NCBI GenBank assembly: GCA_036936605.1
Contig: JAUPFV010000002.1
Location: 316,154,893-316,218,892 of the forward strand
Source of the DNA: Limnanthes douglasii subsp. nivea
Lineage: Eukaryota; Streptophyta; Magnoliopsida; Brassicales; Limnanthaceae
Reading direction: 5' to 3'
Length of the DNA: 64,000 nt
The notes beneath the pieces were generated by a model. The model worked only from the letters and a program-made list of their open reading frames with translations. It was not told the origin of the DNA and did no database searches. Positions 19,444 through 30,768 of the stretch are shown one piece after another; within the stretch, counting starts at the first letter, position 1; each line of letters opens with the position of its first letter. Both the position numbers and the translations under genes were made by a program.

Positions 19444-20467
19444 ACAATCATTAGCAGATTACTTATTTTTTACTAAATCTCAAGGTAACAAGTTTACTGA
19501 TATTCTCATCTATGTTGATGATATCTTACTGACTGAGGATGACTTGCATGAAATCAAATTGTTGAAGAATCATCTACTCCGACATTTTCATATTAAATAT
19601 CTTGACAATTTAAAATATTTTCTAGGTATTGAATTTTCTCGATCTAAGAAAATAATATTTATGTTTCAAAGAAAACATGCATTATATATTTTGCAAGACA
19701 TGGGATTATTAGAAGTAAAACCCGAAAAAATTCCAATGGAGTAGAACTTGAAATTAATCGATAAAGACGGTGATCTACTTCAAGATTCGACTAGATATCG
19801 CAGACTGGTTGGCAAGTTAATATATGTGACAGTAACCAGACCTGATATTGTGTATTGAGTGCGTATATTGAGCCATTTATGGGAGCACCTAGGAACCCAC
19901 AATGGAAAGCAGCGTTAAGAGTCCTCCGTTATATCAAGAAATAACCAGGTCTGACTCTTTTCATTCCATCAGAAAACAATCTGACTCAGTGCCTTTTGTG
20001 ATTCAGATTGAGGTGGATGTCGTATTTCAAGATGTTTGCTATCTGGATATTGTATTTTTCTTGGATTTTCACTTATATCATGGAAATCAAAAGAAAAAAA
20101 CCAATATTTCACGATCATGTGCAGAAAGAGAGTATAGAGAAATGACGAATATTTGTTTGGAATTAACCTGGTTGAGATACATACTTACAGATTCGAAGGT
20201 CGACTTGGACAAACCGACATCATTATTTTGTGATAATCACGCGGCTTTACATACTGCTGCTAATCCAGTTTTCATGAGCGTACTAAACATATTGAGATTG
20301 ATTGTCATATAATTCAAGAAACAATTCAGGCCAAGAAATTGACCATGCTATATCTCTAGAAAGATGCAATTGACAGACATGTTTACTAAAGCACTCTGGC
20401 AGACATGTTTATTTTCTGTGTAGCAAGTTGGGAGTCCTTGATTTACACTCTCCAACTTGAAGATAAG
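19444..20467 (+). pseudogene. Copia RT C-terminal part and RNase H (continuation after element B)
   Basis: The frame resumes with SLADYLFFTKSQ, then the catalytic region LIYVDDILLTEDD near 19510 and YFLGIEFSRS at about 19615-19640. RNase H remnants include VTRPDIVY near 19840 and LFCDNHAALHTAANPVF at 20220-20275. Several stops and frameshifts intervene. Joined across B it is collinear with 8447-8905 apart from a short missing part near 8850-8900. Confidence 0.85.
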
Positions 20468-20744
20468 TATTGAATCATATTTTTATTTATTGTGAAGTAA
20501 TTGTAGACATTAAGATAAATTGACTGTTACACTAGTTATAGTCATATATATATAGGCGTTACGGGTCTTACTGTATTGATTATAGTCAGTGAAGATAATG
20601 GTCTGAGTGTATTGATTATAGTCATAATTACTTGTAGCTATAGTCCATGTATATATAACTGCTTACAAAAAAACACTTTGTGAACCATCCAAAAAGAGAA
20701 TGCGAATGAAGTTTATTAAATTTGTTTTCATTTATTTTCTCACA
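20468..20744 (+). repeat. Probable copia 3' LTR
   Basis: It follows the end of RNase H and a CAACTTGA-containing tract, where copia elements have their purine tract and LTR. It starts TATTGAATCA (a TG start mutated to TA) and may end at TCTCACA. It contains TATATATA and repeated TTGATTATAGTCA segments. No second copy is in the window, so the ends are tentative. Confidence 0.5.
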
Positions 20745-22948
20745 GAAAATACACATCTTTATTTTTATCACGAATAAAACTAGATCTATGAAAGATATTT
20801 AGAAAAATTTGGTTGTGTTGGGTGGTAAATTAGTTTAGAAAAATAAATTGTGTACCAATTGCGAAATTACGTGTAATTTGGTCGAAAAAACAATTGTGTT
20901 TCAGTTACTGAATTATGTGTAATTTGGTTGCGAAAAAAACCTGTTGTTTAGTTGTGAATTACCATTTGTTCTTTAGTTGTGGAAATATGTGTAAATGTGT
21001 TGCAAAAATAAAATAAAAAAATAGTTGTAGAAATAGGATTTTGGTGGCTAAATAAGTTTGATTTTATGAAAAATAAAATACAAATTTTTATGAAAATAAT
21101 TGTTAATTGGGTATAAAACAACTAAACTTTTTGTAGTTGCGAAAATATGTGCATATCTATTTTGAAATTGTTTATTAAAAAAAAGGTCTACGCTTGAGAT
21201 GCGAAAATATGTATCACTAGCTTCGAAATTGCGATGAGGAAGATAACTGTGTTTCACTGTAATCTGATTACTAAAATCAATTGTTTTTTAATTTTATAAT
21301 TTGGTGGCTAGAATATAAAAAAATTTCCTCTAAAATATTATTCACGGTTCCATTTCACTGTTTTAAAAAATATAAATATTTGTAAAATATCATTCACGGT
21401 TCCATTTCATTATTTAAAAAAAATATAAATATGTGTTTTTAAATCCTTTTTAATTAAAGTCTAAAAAATACAAAGTTTTGAAAATTATAAATATTTAATT
21501 ATTAAAAATTATACATAAATATATATATTTATGATTATTTATTTAAAATGTTATTGGAAAATTTTATAATATAAAATCTAAATATATTTGAAAATTTAAC
21601 TTTTAGCGTGGATACTGGATGGTCCCTTGCTTTTAATACCCCCAAAAGGTAAGTTATCATGTATTAACAATAATATTTGATGAAAACAATCGACCGGATA
21701 ATATATGATGGGGACTCATGCTTCATTGCTATTTGACTCGGAAACTTTAGGGGTCATATATTTATCTATTCATGAACAAGAAGAACTGTCCAGAAACTTG
21801 AATTAATTTGTCATGGTCAGATAAATATATTAATGGTGTATGTTTTGAGCAGCAGGGAGACAGTGGAATATGGAGAATATAATGACCTTTTGTATTTATC
21901 TGGCCTCTTATTTAGATGGATTTGGTTTATAAGGTAGAATGGTCGTCAATAGTTATCTACTACTATTTCGTAGTAATGTACTATTTTATAACTATCTTTA
22001 TATTAACTCTATTTATTTATAATGAAAGGTAAATGGTTTCATTTTTAAATTTTTTTTTCATAATTATTTATTTCAGACAGATAAAAATATTTATAAATAT
22101 TCATTCAATTGTTTTATTATTATCAAATACCTTAAAAATGCAAACTAACAATAGTTATATTAGGTGAAAATTTACGAGTAACCTTCGTTTTTTTATATTT
22201 TTTATATATAAAAAAGTTCATATTTTTTAAACTGTTTGTTCGGAAAAGAAAATCCGAAAGTATTATCAGTTTTTTTAAGACGAACAAAAATATTAATGAT
22301 ATTTTTTAAAATTTTTTTTTTCCGTTCGTAACATGCGAGACCATGTATAATCAATCATACGATACTAAGGCAAAATTAACCATGCGAGAGTTAATTTTTG
22401 ATTATCTGTCAACGTGCATGTGAAAATAAAAATAAACTCTCATATTCACCTTCTGAAAATACATTAAAATCGCATGTTCTTTAGTTGTTGTACAAAAAAC
22501 TAACAAGGTTGTGTTACACTAGAGCATACGAACAACTCACATGGTTGAATTATAACGAAAACCTTTTATGTTTAATATTCAATACTCATATGATAAAAAA
22601 TGTACATAACTCTCATGGTATAAAACATAATGTACAAAACTAGCATGGTTAAAAATGTATAAAACTCTTATGGTTGTAAACATAATGTGCATAACTCTCA
22701 TTTTTTTCTGAGACGGTGCCTTCAAATTACATGTCATTTTGAAAATTAAAATTGCATGTAATTTTGAGATACCATCACAGAATTCCATGGTAATTTTAAA
22801 AATGGTAAGTTAGTGATAACCATATGAGTAAATTTCAAATTACCAATAACCATTTATATTTTGAACTTTACCAAAAATCACATGCAACATAAAATATTCC
22901 AACAATACTATCAGGATATAAATACACAAAAAACATGTCCTTTCATTT
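20745..22948. other. AT-rich intergenic region with short degenerate repeats
   Basis: No gene recognised. 20820-21260 holds repeated segments with a TGTAATTTGGTTGCGAAA-like motif, the reverse complement of the motif found at 23.3-24.1 and 36.4-37.2 kb. 21331-21434 is a tandem duplication of a 52-bp unit containing ATTCACGGTTCCATTTCA. 22601-22700 has four copies of a 25-30 bp unit starting TGTACATAACTCTCATGG. The remainder shows nothing I can support. Confidence 0.55.
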
Positions 22949-23208
<260 letters not shown>

Positions 23209-23351
23209 GTGTTCCTAAATAATATGCATGACCTAAAACTTGTTTATTTTTATGATTCATATGTCCTTTTATGCACCGAAAAGTATAATTAGTAACACAT
23301 GAACTACTTATGTATTTGATTAAAGGATCTGAATGAATCTTTTCTTTTTTC

Positions 23352-23760
23352 GCAACTATTTTACACATATTTCCGCAACCAAGTTATAGTAGTTTCCATA
23401 TCCAATTTGTATTTTGATCTCACACCTAACAGACTTTTTTTTGCAACCATTGTATACATATTTCCACAAACAGTTACAATAGTTTCCAGATCCAGTTTTT
23501 ATTTTATTTTCACACCTTATAGACTTTTTCCTGAACTATTTTGTACACATTTTCGCAACCAAGTTACAATAGTTTCTAAATTCAAATTGTATTTGGATTT
23601 TCACACCTAACATACTTTTTCCGCAGCCATTTTGAACGTATTTTCGTAACCAAACTACAACCGTTTCCAGATCCATTTTTTCTATTGATTATCACACCTA
23701 ACAAAAAATTTTGCAACTATTTTGTACGTATTTTCACAATAAATTTACAGTTGTTTCAAT
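23352..23760. repeat. Degenerate tandem repeat, about 90-bp unit, 4.5 copies
   Basis: Unit starts at 23352, 23443, 23532, 23623 and 23713 (spacing 91, 89, 91, 90). Each unit begins GCAACTATTTTGTACATATT-like, contains CGCAACCAAGTTACAATAGT and TCACACCTAAC, and ends in a T-run. Unit similarity is roughly 75-80% by eye, so the array is old. 23761-24162 is AT-rich and carries looser copies of the AACCA motif, with no gene seen. Confidence 0.8.
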
Positions 23761-24162
23761 ACTAATCTACATGTATTTTGAATTTGTAATGCATATAGAA
23801 TTTATAATGAAATCAACATTCTTCAGATCAAGAATTCCAAATACAATCAACTGTAACAAAAAATAAAGAATCTTGAGAAAGAAGTCATCAAATTAAAGAA
23901 TCAATATCAATATGTAACTCAAATCTTTTTTCGCAAATAAACATTATTCTGCAACCATTTTAGTCTTAATCCGTAACAAGTTAACATGCAATTCGTAACA
24001 ATTTAACACGTAATTCCACAACAAGTTAACATGTAATTCCGTAACTATTTTTTAATTACATTTAAAATTATATTTTTGCAATATGTTTGCACGTAGTTCT
24101 GTAACCATACTTTTATAAAGTTCTACTTTTTCTATTTCTTAGTTAAAAGATATGGGACTAGA

Positions 24163-24234
24163 CAGAGGCGTAGCCAGTATCTAAATATAATGGTGTCATT
24201 GACCTTCTCATTATTATCAAATCACTATATATAT
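24163..24234 (-). mobile_element. hAT-like element terminus, cut off by element C
   Basis: CAGAGGCGTAGCCAG at 24163 resembles the CAGGGGCGGAGCCAG-type ends common in plant hAT-like elements. A hAT dimerisation domain on the minus strand lies at 34710-35425, just beyond element C, so this would be the 3' end of the same element. Inference from position and motif; the other end was not found. Confidence 0.45.
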
Positions 24235-24654
24235 TGATGAGTCCGGATTCTGTCACCACTACTTTATGGGAACCGGACAGGGTCAATTCGGACAATGTCC
24301 ATTTCACCGGACAGGGGCAGTTCGGACAACTATCATCCACTGAACTATCGATCAGAACTAAAGTACTTAAAACATAATCACTTCTTGACTAATCTGCCTA
24401 TTTACTTACTTAGAACTAATGGGTCTTTAAACTTGACCCGAATCCATTAAACACGACCCAAAAGCCCATATGGCCCAAATATAAGGGTATAAATACCCAA
24501 CCACCAACATTAAATGAGGGTAATGAAAATTAAATACAACCAGAAAGCTTGATTCTCCCTCTACATTCTACCCAAACATTAAATACTCTCAAAATTCCAC
24601 AAAACTCTAAACAAAAATTACAAACTTACCCTCAGACAAAAATAAACCACATCA
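24235..24654 (+). repeat. 5' LTR (copy C)
   Basis: Begins TGATGAGTCCGG, ends CCACATCA. It contains a 34-bp tandem repeat starting ACCGGACAG at 24272 and 24306, each with a TTCGGACAA half, and a TATA box TATAAATA at 24488-24495. The primer site TGGCGACCACAGTGGGAG follows at 24658-24675. Confidence 0.93.
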
Positions 24655-24726
24655 AATTGGCGACCACAGTGGGAGTACGACGGTACCTGAATCTAGCATT
24701 CAAAACCATCAGAAAAACCAATCCGA

Positions 24727-27077
24727 ATAAATCCGGACGCATCATAAGTTCCACCAGCTTTGCTTGAAGTGGTGGGAGAAAATGATGAATATACCATCGA
24801 GGAGCGTGATAGATTAAAGGGCGAGATAGAAGCTATAAGGGCAGAGAGGGCAAAAATGGGCATAAAAGAGAAGTCAAAGGCATCAGTTGCTCATCGTACT
24901 GACAACCCTAGAGAGCATGAGCCTTCGAAGACCCATGTGAGTAGGAAGAAGACTCATGCTAGCTCCAAAAAGTCTCACCGGTCCAAGCCGGTGGAGAGCT
25001 CTGATTCAGACTCAGAATCTTCCAGTAGCTCCTCGGGCGAAGATGGATTTGAAGAATCCTTGTCCCCCAGCAGTGATGAGGGCCGATCTAAAAAGAAACA
25101 AAAGTTGGTTAAGAAGTATTCAAGAAAAATGGATAGGCATGGAAAGTTAAAGAGGTATATAGGCAAAGGGTCATCTCATAGCCGGAGATACATAGAACGG
25201 ATACTGGTGGATCATTTTTCCTTCCATGATGAACCATGTATCTTTGCAACTTCCAATGAGGATACCGTTTTCAGTCGTGGCCGGAATTGGAGACAATCTC
25301 CATTGTCATCCAAGATTCTATCCGGAAACCTCCCTAAGAGGTTTGATAGCACAAAAATGGAGAAATACGATGGCAGTAAAGATCCGGACAATCATTTGGA
25401 ACAATTCAAAAATTTCAGGATGAATTTCGATGATGACGACAAGTTGCTTTGTAGAGCATTCTCCCAATCCTTTACGGGAAGTGCCCTGAAGTGGTATAAC
25501 AGTCTACCACAGGGGTGCATTAGAAATTTCGATACCTTTTGGGTGGCCTTCCGGAGGCAGTTTGTTGGAAGAAATGAGGTGAAGGGCAATGGGGACACAA
25601 TTATCCATTGTGCCCAAGAACCGAACGAATCTCTGAAAGAATACATAAGTCGCTTTGTAATCACCAAAAATGGGTTGGCTGATTACTTTGAACAAGTAGC
25701 AATAGCTTCTTTGAGGCAGGGCTTAAACCCTGGAAATTTGGCTGATTCAGTGACCAGAAAAAAGGCCGTGACATGGGGAGGTCTACTGAATCAAGTCGGA
25801 AAACAAATTAACATGGATGAAACAAAGAAAACTAGGGTGCACAGGCAGGTGAGGTCTGCCCCGGCTGCACCAAACCCCAACAAAAATCAGTCCGGGAACA
25901 AGGCAAGGGAGACCAGGCAGGGTCATAACAGAGCCAAAGCTCAGTCTCAGCCAGCTGCGCCTGCCCAGAGTCAGCAATCTAGAAATAAGAGAGGGCCTTG
26001 GGTTCAACCTGAGTGGTTTGCTGAGTTAAAAGAGAATGTAGCCACCATTTGTGACAAAACAAAGAAGGAAGTACACTATAGAAGGCCGAGTGCGCTACAA
26101 TCTCCTAGGGAGCATCGCAACAATTATTTTTGTCAGTATCATAATGATACTGGCCATACCACCGAGGATTGTATTGATTTAAAGCAAGAAGTCCAGAATT
26201 AATTGAAAGAGGAAAGTTGGGAGCACATATTAAAAGAAGAGGAGGAAATATGCCTGATAATGCTCATCGGGCTGGTCCAAACAATGCAGGCACGTCCGCT
26301 CCGGAGGGAGCTATGGTGATAATCGAGAGATTCGATGTAGAGTCAGAGTACTTGGACCCTGATCCAACTCGAAACAGAGTAGGTGCCATTGAGGAACGTT
26401 GCAGAACAATGTCTGGGCTTATTAACTTTTTTGAATCACTCACAATTTTCGGAGGGGATACCATGACAGCACCCATTGCTTCTTCGAGGAAGAGGCATGT
26501 TCATACTTTAGCTACCCAGCTGGAGGGAGGCATGACTTCCTATCAATCGCAGATTCCATTCCCCTTCATTATTTTCGATGAGGATGACTTGAGGGATATA
26601 GCAGGTCCTCATGAAGATGCTGTTGTCATGGGAGCATCCATTGGGTGAAATGACAAAAGACGAATTTTGGTAGATACTGGGAGTTCAGCCAATATCCTCT
26701 TCTTAACATCCTACAAAAAGATGAAGAATCCAGTAGTAATTCAGCGTTTGAACCGGTCAATTGTGGGTTTCACTGGAAACTCAGCAGATGTGATCGGGGA
26801 GTTCGAAGAAGAAGTTTTGTTGGGCAAGGGCCCTTTTAAGAAGATGGTTAGAATACTTTTTATTGTGGTGGATTGTCCCACTTGTTATAATGCTATTCTA
26901 AGGAGGTCTTGGCTCTATACGATGCATGAAGTGGCCTCAACAGTCCACCAATGTTTGAAATATGCTGTGCAAGGACAAGTGGGAGTTGTTCGGAGCAGCC
27001 AAAAGGTAGCAAGAGAGTGTTATGCAACAGTACTGGCTCCTCGAACGTTGGGGGCAGTTCGTATCAATTAGGAATAG
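24727..27077 (+). pseudogene. Gag-protease (copy C)
   Basis: Collinear with B gag-PR. The B start codon is ATA here (24727) and a TAA follows at 24745-24747. An open stretch from 24760 to 26202 keeps the Gag domain and the CQYHNDTGHTTEDC knuckle. A one-base deletion near 26196 shifts frame; protease continues with VDTGSSANILF near 26670 after a TGA at 26646-26648. It ends with TAG 27069-27071 and, two codons on, the conserved TAG 27075-27077 before CAG UUU. Not functional. Confidence 0.9.
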
Positions 27078-30000
27078 CAGTTTGAGGGGCTTTCTGGGGG
27101 TGAGGGTGAAATTGATGACCCCAGAGAGACCCCTGGAGTTTTAATACCGGTTGAAGAAGTTGAAACACATTCTTTGGAAGATGAAAAAATGTTAAGATAG
27201 GATCTAAAATGACATCCGAACTAAATGGTAAGATGTTGAAGTTCTTAAAAGACCACCAGCATGTTTTTGCTTGGTGCAATGCTGATGTTATCGGGGTGCC
27301 AGCAGATATTATATCACACCACCTGTCCATCCGAAGAGACATAGCACCTGTGGTACAAAATAGAAGAGATATTTCCAAGGAAAAGGCTGATGTTATCGTT
27401 CAAGAAGTCGACAAGCTTACTAAAATGGGGCACATAAAGGAGTCTCAGTATCCTTTATAGACAGCCAATCTGGTCTTGGTGAAAAATAAAAATGGCAAGT
27501 GGCGTATGTGTATTGACTTTACAGATCTCAATAGGGCTTGTCCAAAGGATTTATACCCGGTCCCCCGGATTGATCAGCTGGTGGATTCCACATCTAGGAA
27601 TAAGCTACTATCTTTCATGGATGCCTTCTCCGGGTACAATCAGATTCAAGTAGATTCGAAGTATCAGGAGCATACAACGTTTGTTACTGATAGGGGTCTT
27701 CATTGTTACAAGGTGATGCCATTTGTGTTAAAAAATGCTGGGGCTACTTATCAGAGGTTGGTAAATAAAGCTTTTGCTGATCAAATTGGAAGAAACATGG
27801 AAGTATACATTGACGACATGATGGTAAAATGTGGATGAAGAGCTACACTTGACAGATCTCCAAGAAACTTTTGCTAACTTAGTAAAAGTAAATTTGAAGC
27901 TAAATCCAGAAAAGTGTGTGTTTGGAGTTCAGTCCAGAAAATTCTTGGGGTATGTAATAAGTGAACAAGGGATACAGCTTGATCCGGACTAGCTTAATGC
28001 TTTATTCCAAATGAAGCCTCCTCAGAATATTAAAGAAGTACAACGGTTGACTGGGAGATTGGCTGCGTTAAATCGATTCATCTCGAGGTCTTCGGACATA
28101 TGCGTCCCGTTCTTTCAAACTTTAAAAGATGCAAAGGGATTCGACTGGACTTCACAGTGTGGTGAGGCCTTCAATGAAATTAAAATACACCTGTCCTCCC
28201 CCAAGACTTTATTTAAACCTGTTGATGGAGAGACGCTCTTCATATACTTGGCAGTTTCCAGTTGTGCCATAAGTGCCATATTGGTGAGGGAGGTAGATAA
28301 TTATCCCCGTCCGGTGTATTACATCAGCAAGAGCCTGATAGATGCAGAAAAACGTTATCTGAAGCTTGAAAAGTTAGCATTAGCCATGGTGATAGCTGCA
28401 AGGAAGATGATGCCTTATTTTCAGGCTCATCCTATTATTGTCCGAACGTCTTTTCCCTTAAAAAACGTTCTTTAAAAGGCAGACGTTTCAAGTAGAATGA
28501 CTAAGTGGTCAGTGGAGTTGGGGGACTTTGATATTGATTTTTCCCCCCGGACAGCAATCAAAGCCCAAGCTGTGGCTGATTTCTTAGTTAAATTCCATTC
28601 AGATAGGGATGCATAGCAAACAACTGATACCAAAGATAAAAAAAGTCTGGGTCGTCCGGACTGATGGTGGATCAAGTACCATGGGATATGGTGCAGGGGT
28701 ATGCTTGACCTCTCCGTATGGTGACAAAATGTACCAAGATATATGTTTTGCTTTTAGGGCTTCTAATAATGAGTCCGAATATGAAGCTGCTATAGCTGGT
28801 TTAAAGTTAGCTTTTATTTGTGGAGCCAAAATGGTCAAGTTGATGAGCGATTCCCAGCTTCTTATCCATCATGCACAAGGTCCATCCGAAGCCAAAAAAG
28901 AGCAGCTGATAAAATACTTACTTCTTCTTAAAAATGAGGCACTTAAGTTTAAGAGCATCGTTTATGAGCACATAGCCGAACAGAAAATGAATTGGCAGAC
29001 TCCTTGTCAACCATAGCCTATACTAAATCCTACCCTTGGATCCATATGCTGGAGTGCCCTTCCATTCAACTCAGTATGGATAAGCAGGAAAAAAGCTTCG
29101 ATATACGGACGAAACAGCCTCAAGATTGGAGGTTTCCTCTCTTTCAATATCTTTCAGATGGCCTTTTACCTCCGGATAAATCAAGAAAAGTAAAGTACAA
29201 GGCTCGTGGTTTTATCATACTAAGAGATATTCTTTATAAGAAGTCTTACCGTAAACCCCTCTTACGATGTTTGGGGGGTGATGAATCTCAAATAGTGCTC
29301 TCCGAATTACATGATGGTGAGAGATCAGCTCATTATGGATTCAGGGCTCTAACTAGGAGAGTTTTGTTGGCTGGGTATTATTGGCCTTCCATAATGCAAG
29401 ATGCTAAGGATCTGGTGAGGAGGTGTGACCCATGCCAGAGATATAGCAATGAAATTCATATCCCAACCATCCCTTTAGAGTCAATTTCTGAGCCTATACC
29501 TTTTGCTCGATGGGGGTTGGATTTGGTGGGACCTTTACCTATGGTATCCGGAGGGCGCATGACAGTAATTGTTGCTATTGATAATTCTTCGAAATGGATT
29601 GAAGCAACTCCATTGGCAGGTACAACATCAAAAGCTATTATAAAATTCATTTTATCCAATATCTGTTGCAGATTTGGAATTCCACAGAAGATAACAACAG
29701 ACAATGGGCCACAGTTCGATAACAAGAAAATGGAGAGTTTCTGTGCCTCTAGAGGTATACAACATTGTTCCTCTTCACCTTTCCACCCACAAGCAAATTG
29801 TCAGGTTGAAGTCGCTAACAGGACTATACTGTCCGGTTTGAAGAAAAATTTAGAAGGGGCTGCTGAAAAATGGCCTAGTTATTTGCAAGAAGTTTTGTGG
29901 GCTTACCGGAATACACCTGGGGCTGCAACACAAGAGTCACCTTTTTCTTTGGTCTATGGGATGGATGGCATAGCTCCCATAGAAGCAACTCTCCCTTCAT

Positions 30001-30256
30001 TTCGAGTTCATAATTTCTCTGAACACACTAACGAAGGGGCTATCAGAGAAGGGATTTTCAACCGGGGGATAAGGTGTTGAGAAAAGTTTTGCTACACACT
30101 AAAGAGAGGCAGTTCGGTAAATTGACTCCAACTTGGAAAGGACCCTATGTGGTCATTGAAAAGCTAAAGCCTGGAACATACCGGCTCCAAGACAAAGATG
30201 AAAGAGTTTTGAACCACACTTGGAATATTGAACACCTCCGGTTGTACTTGGAATAA
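27078..30256 (+). pseudogene. Pol: RT, two RNase H, integrase (copy C)
   Basis: All pol domains of B are recognisable: RT with YIDDM near 27810, gypsy RNase H (28210-28600), second RNase H from RTDGGSS near 28660 to ADSLSTIAY near 28995, and integrase 29300-30256 with CDPCQR, GLDLVGPLP, TTDNGPQF and QVEVANR. Breaks include a frameshift near 27187, TAG 27458 (a Trp codon in B), a deletion near 27830, stops near 27990, 28473 and 28615, a frameshift near 28976, and an approximately 110-bp deletion near 30045. Several stops are C-to-T or G-to-A changes of Gln or Trp codons. Confidence 0.9.
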
Positions 30257-30768
30257 AAACTATGTAAATATTTACTTGTTTAAAAGTCTATGTAAATATT
30301 TGGGGGTATACTCTTTCCTACCTTGGTGGCGCGGGGAGGTTTTAATGAGGTGTCCGGGATTTTTTATAAAATTTGATGCCTTCTTAAAAATTCGGAGTGT
30401 TTTGACTTAATAGTTCATTGTCAAATTTTTATTTAAACATAGGCCGGCTTAAATTGAAGGAGTGATGACTACTTAAACATTTATCATCGGAGAATTTAAT
30501 ACTCTCACTTTAGAATGTTGATGAAATAACTAAGGGTTGTTTAAACATTAGCCACCAAAATTGAAAAACTATAAAAGAATGCAAGAGTTGAGCAAAGTAA
30601 AGATACCCATTAAAACAACCGAAGTGCCTTGGCCATCCAAGGACTTTAAATTGTAAATCAAAGCAAAATGATCTATCCGGTCAAACACCGGACACAGTTA
30701 CAAAAATACCTTGGCCTTCCAAGGAATTTAGTTCAATCAAAACAAAAGGTGAAAAAATAATTGATATT
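30257..30768. other. Convergent intergenic region with twin hairpins (copy C)
   Basis: Equivalent to 15113-15550 in B. It carries the block CTTTCCTACCTTGG...GGTTTTAATGAGG at about 30313-30348 and the hairpins CCTTGGCCATCCAAGG (30627-30642) and CCTTGGCCTTCCAAGG (about 30710-30725). Otherwise no gene. Confidence 0.6.

Larger units (their letters stand above)
6364..20744 (+). mobile_element. Ty1/copia retrotransposon, decayed, split by nested element B
   Basis: Copia-order domains run on the plus strand: gag remnant and protease (6494-6919), integrase (about 6960-7902), then the RT N-terminal part up to 8905. After the nested insertion B come the RT C-terminal part and RNase H (19444-20400) and a probable 3' LTR. 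Protease-integrase-RT order is diagnostic of copia. The 5' LTR is not in the window; the leader at 6364-6493 directly follows the 3' LTR of gypsy copy D, so D probably inserted upstream. Stops, frameshifts and small deletions run throughout. Confidence 0.85.
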
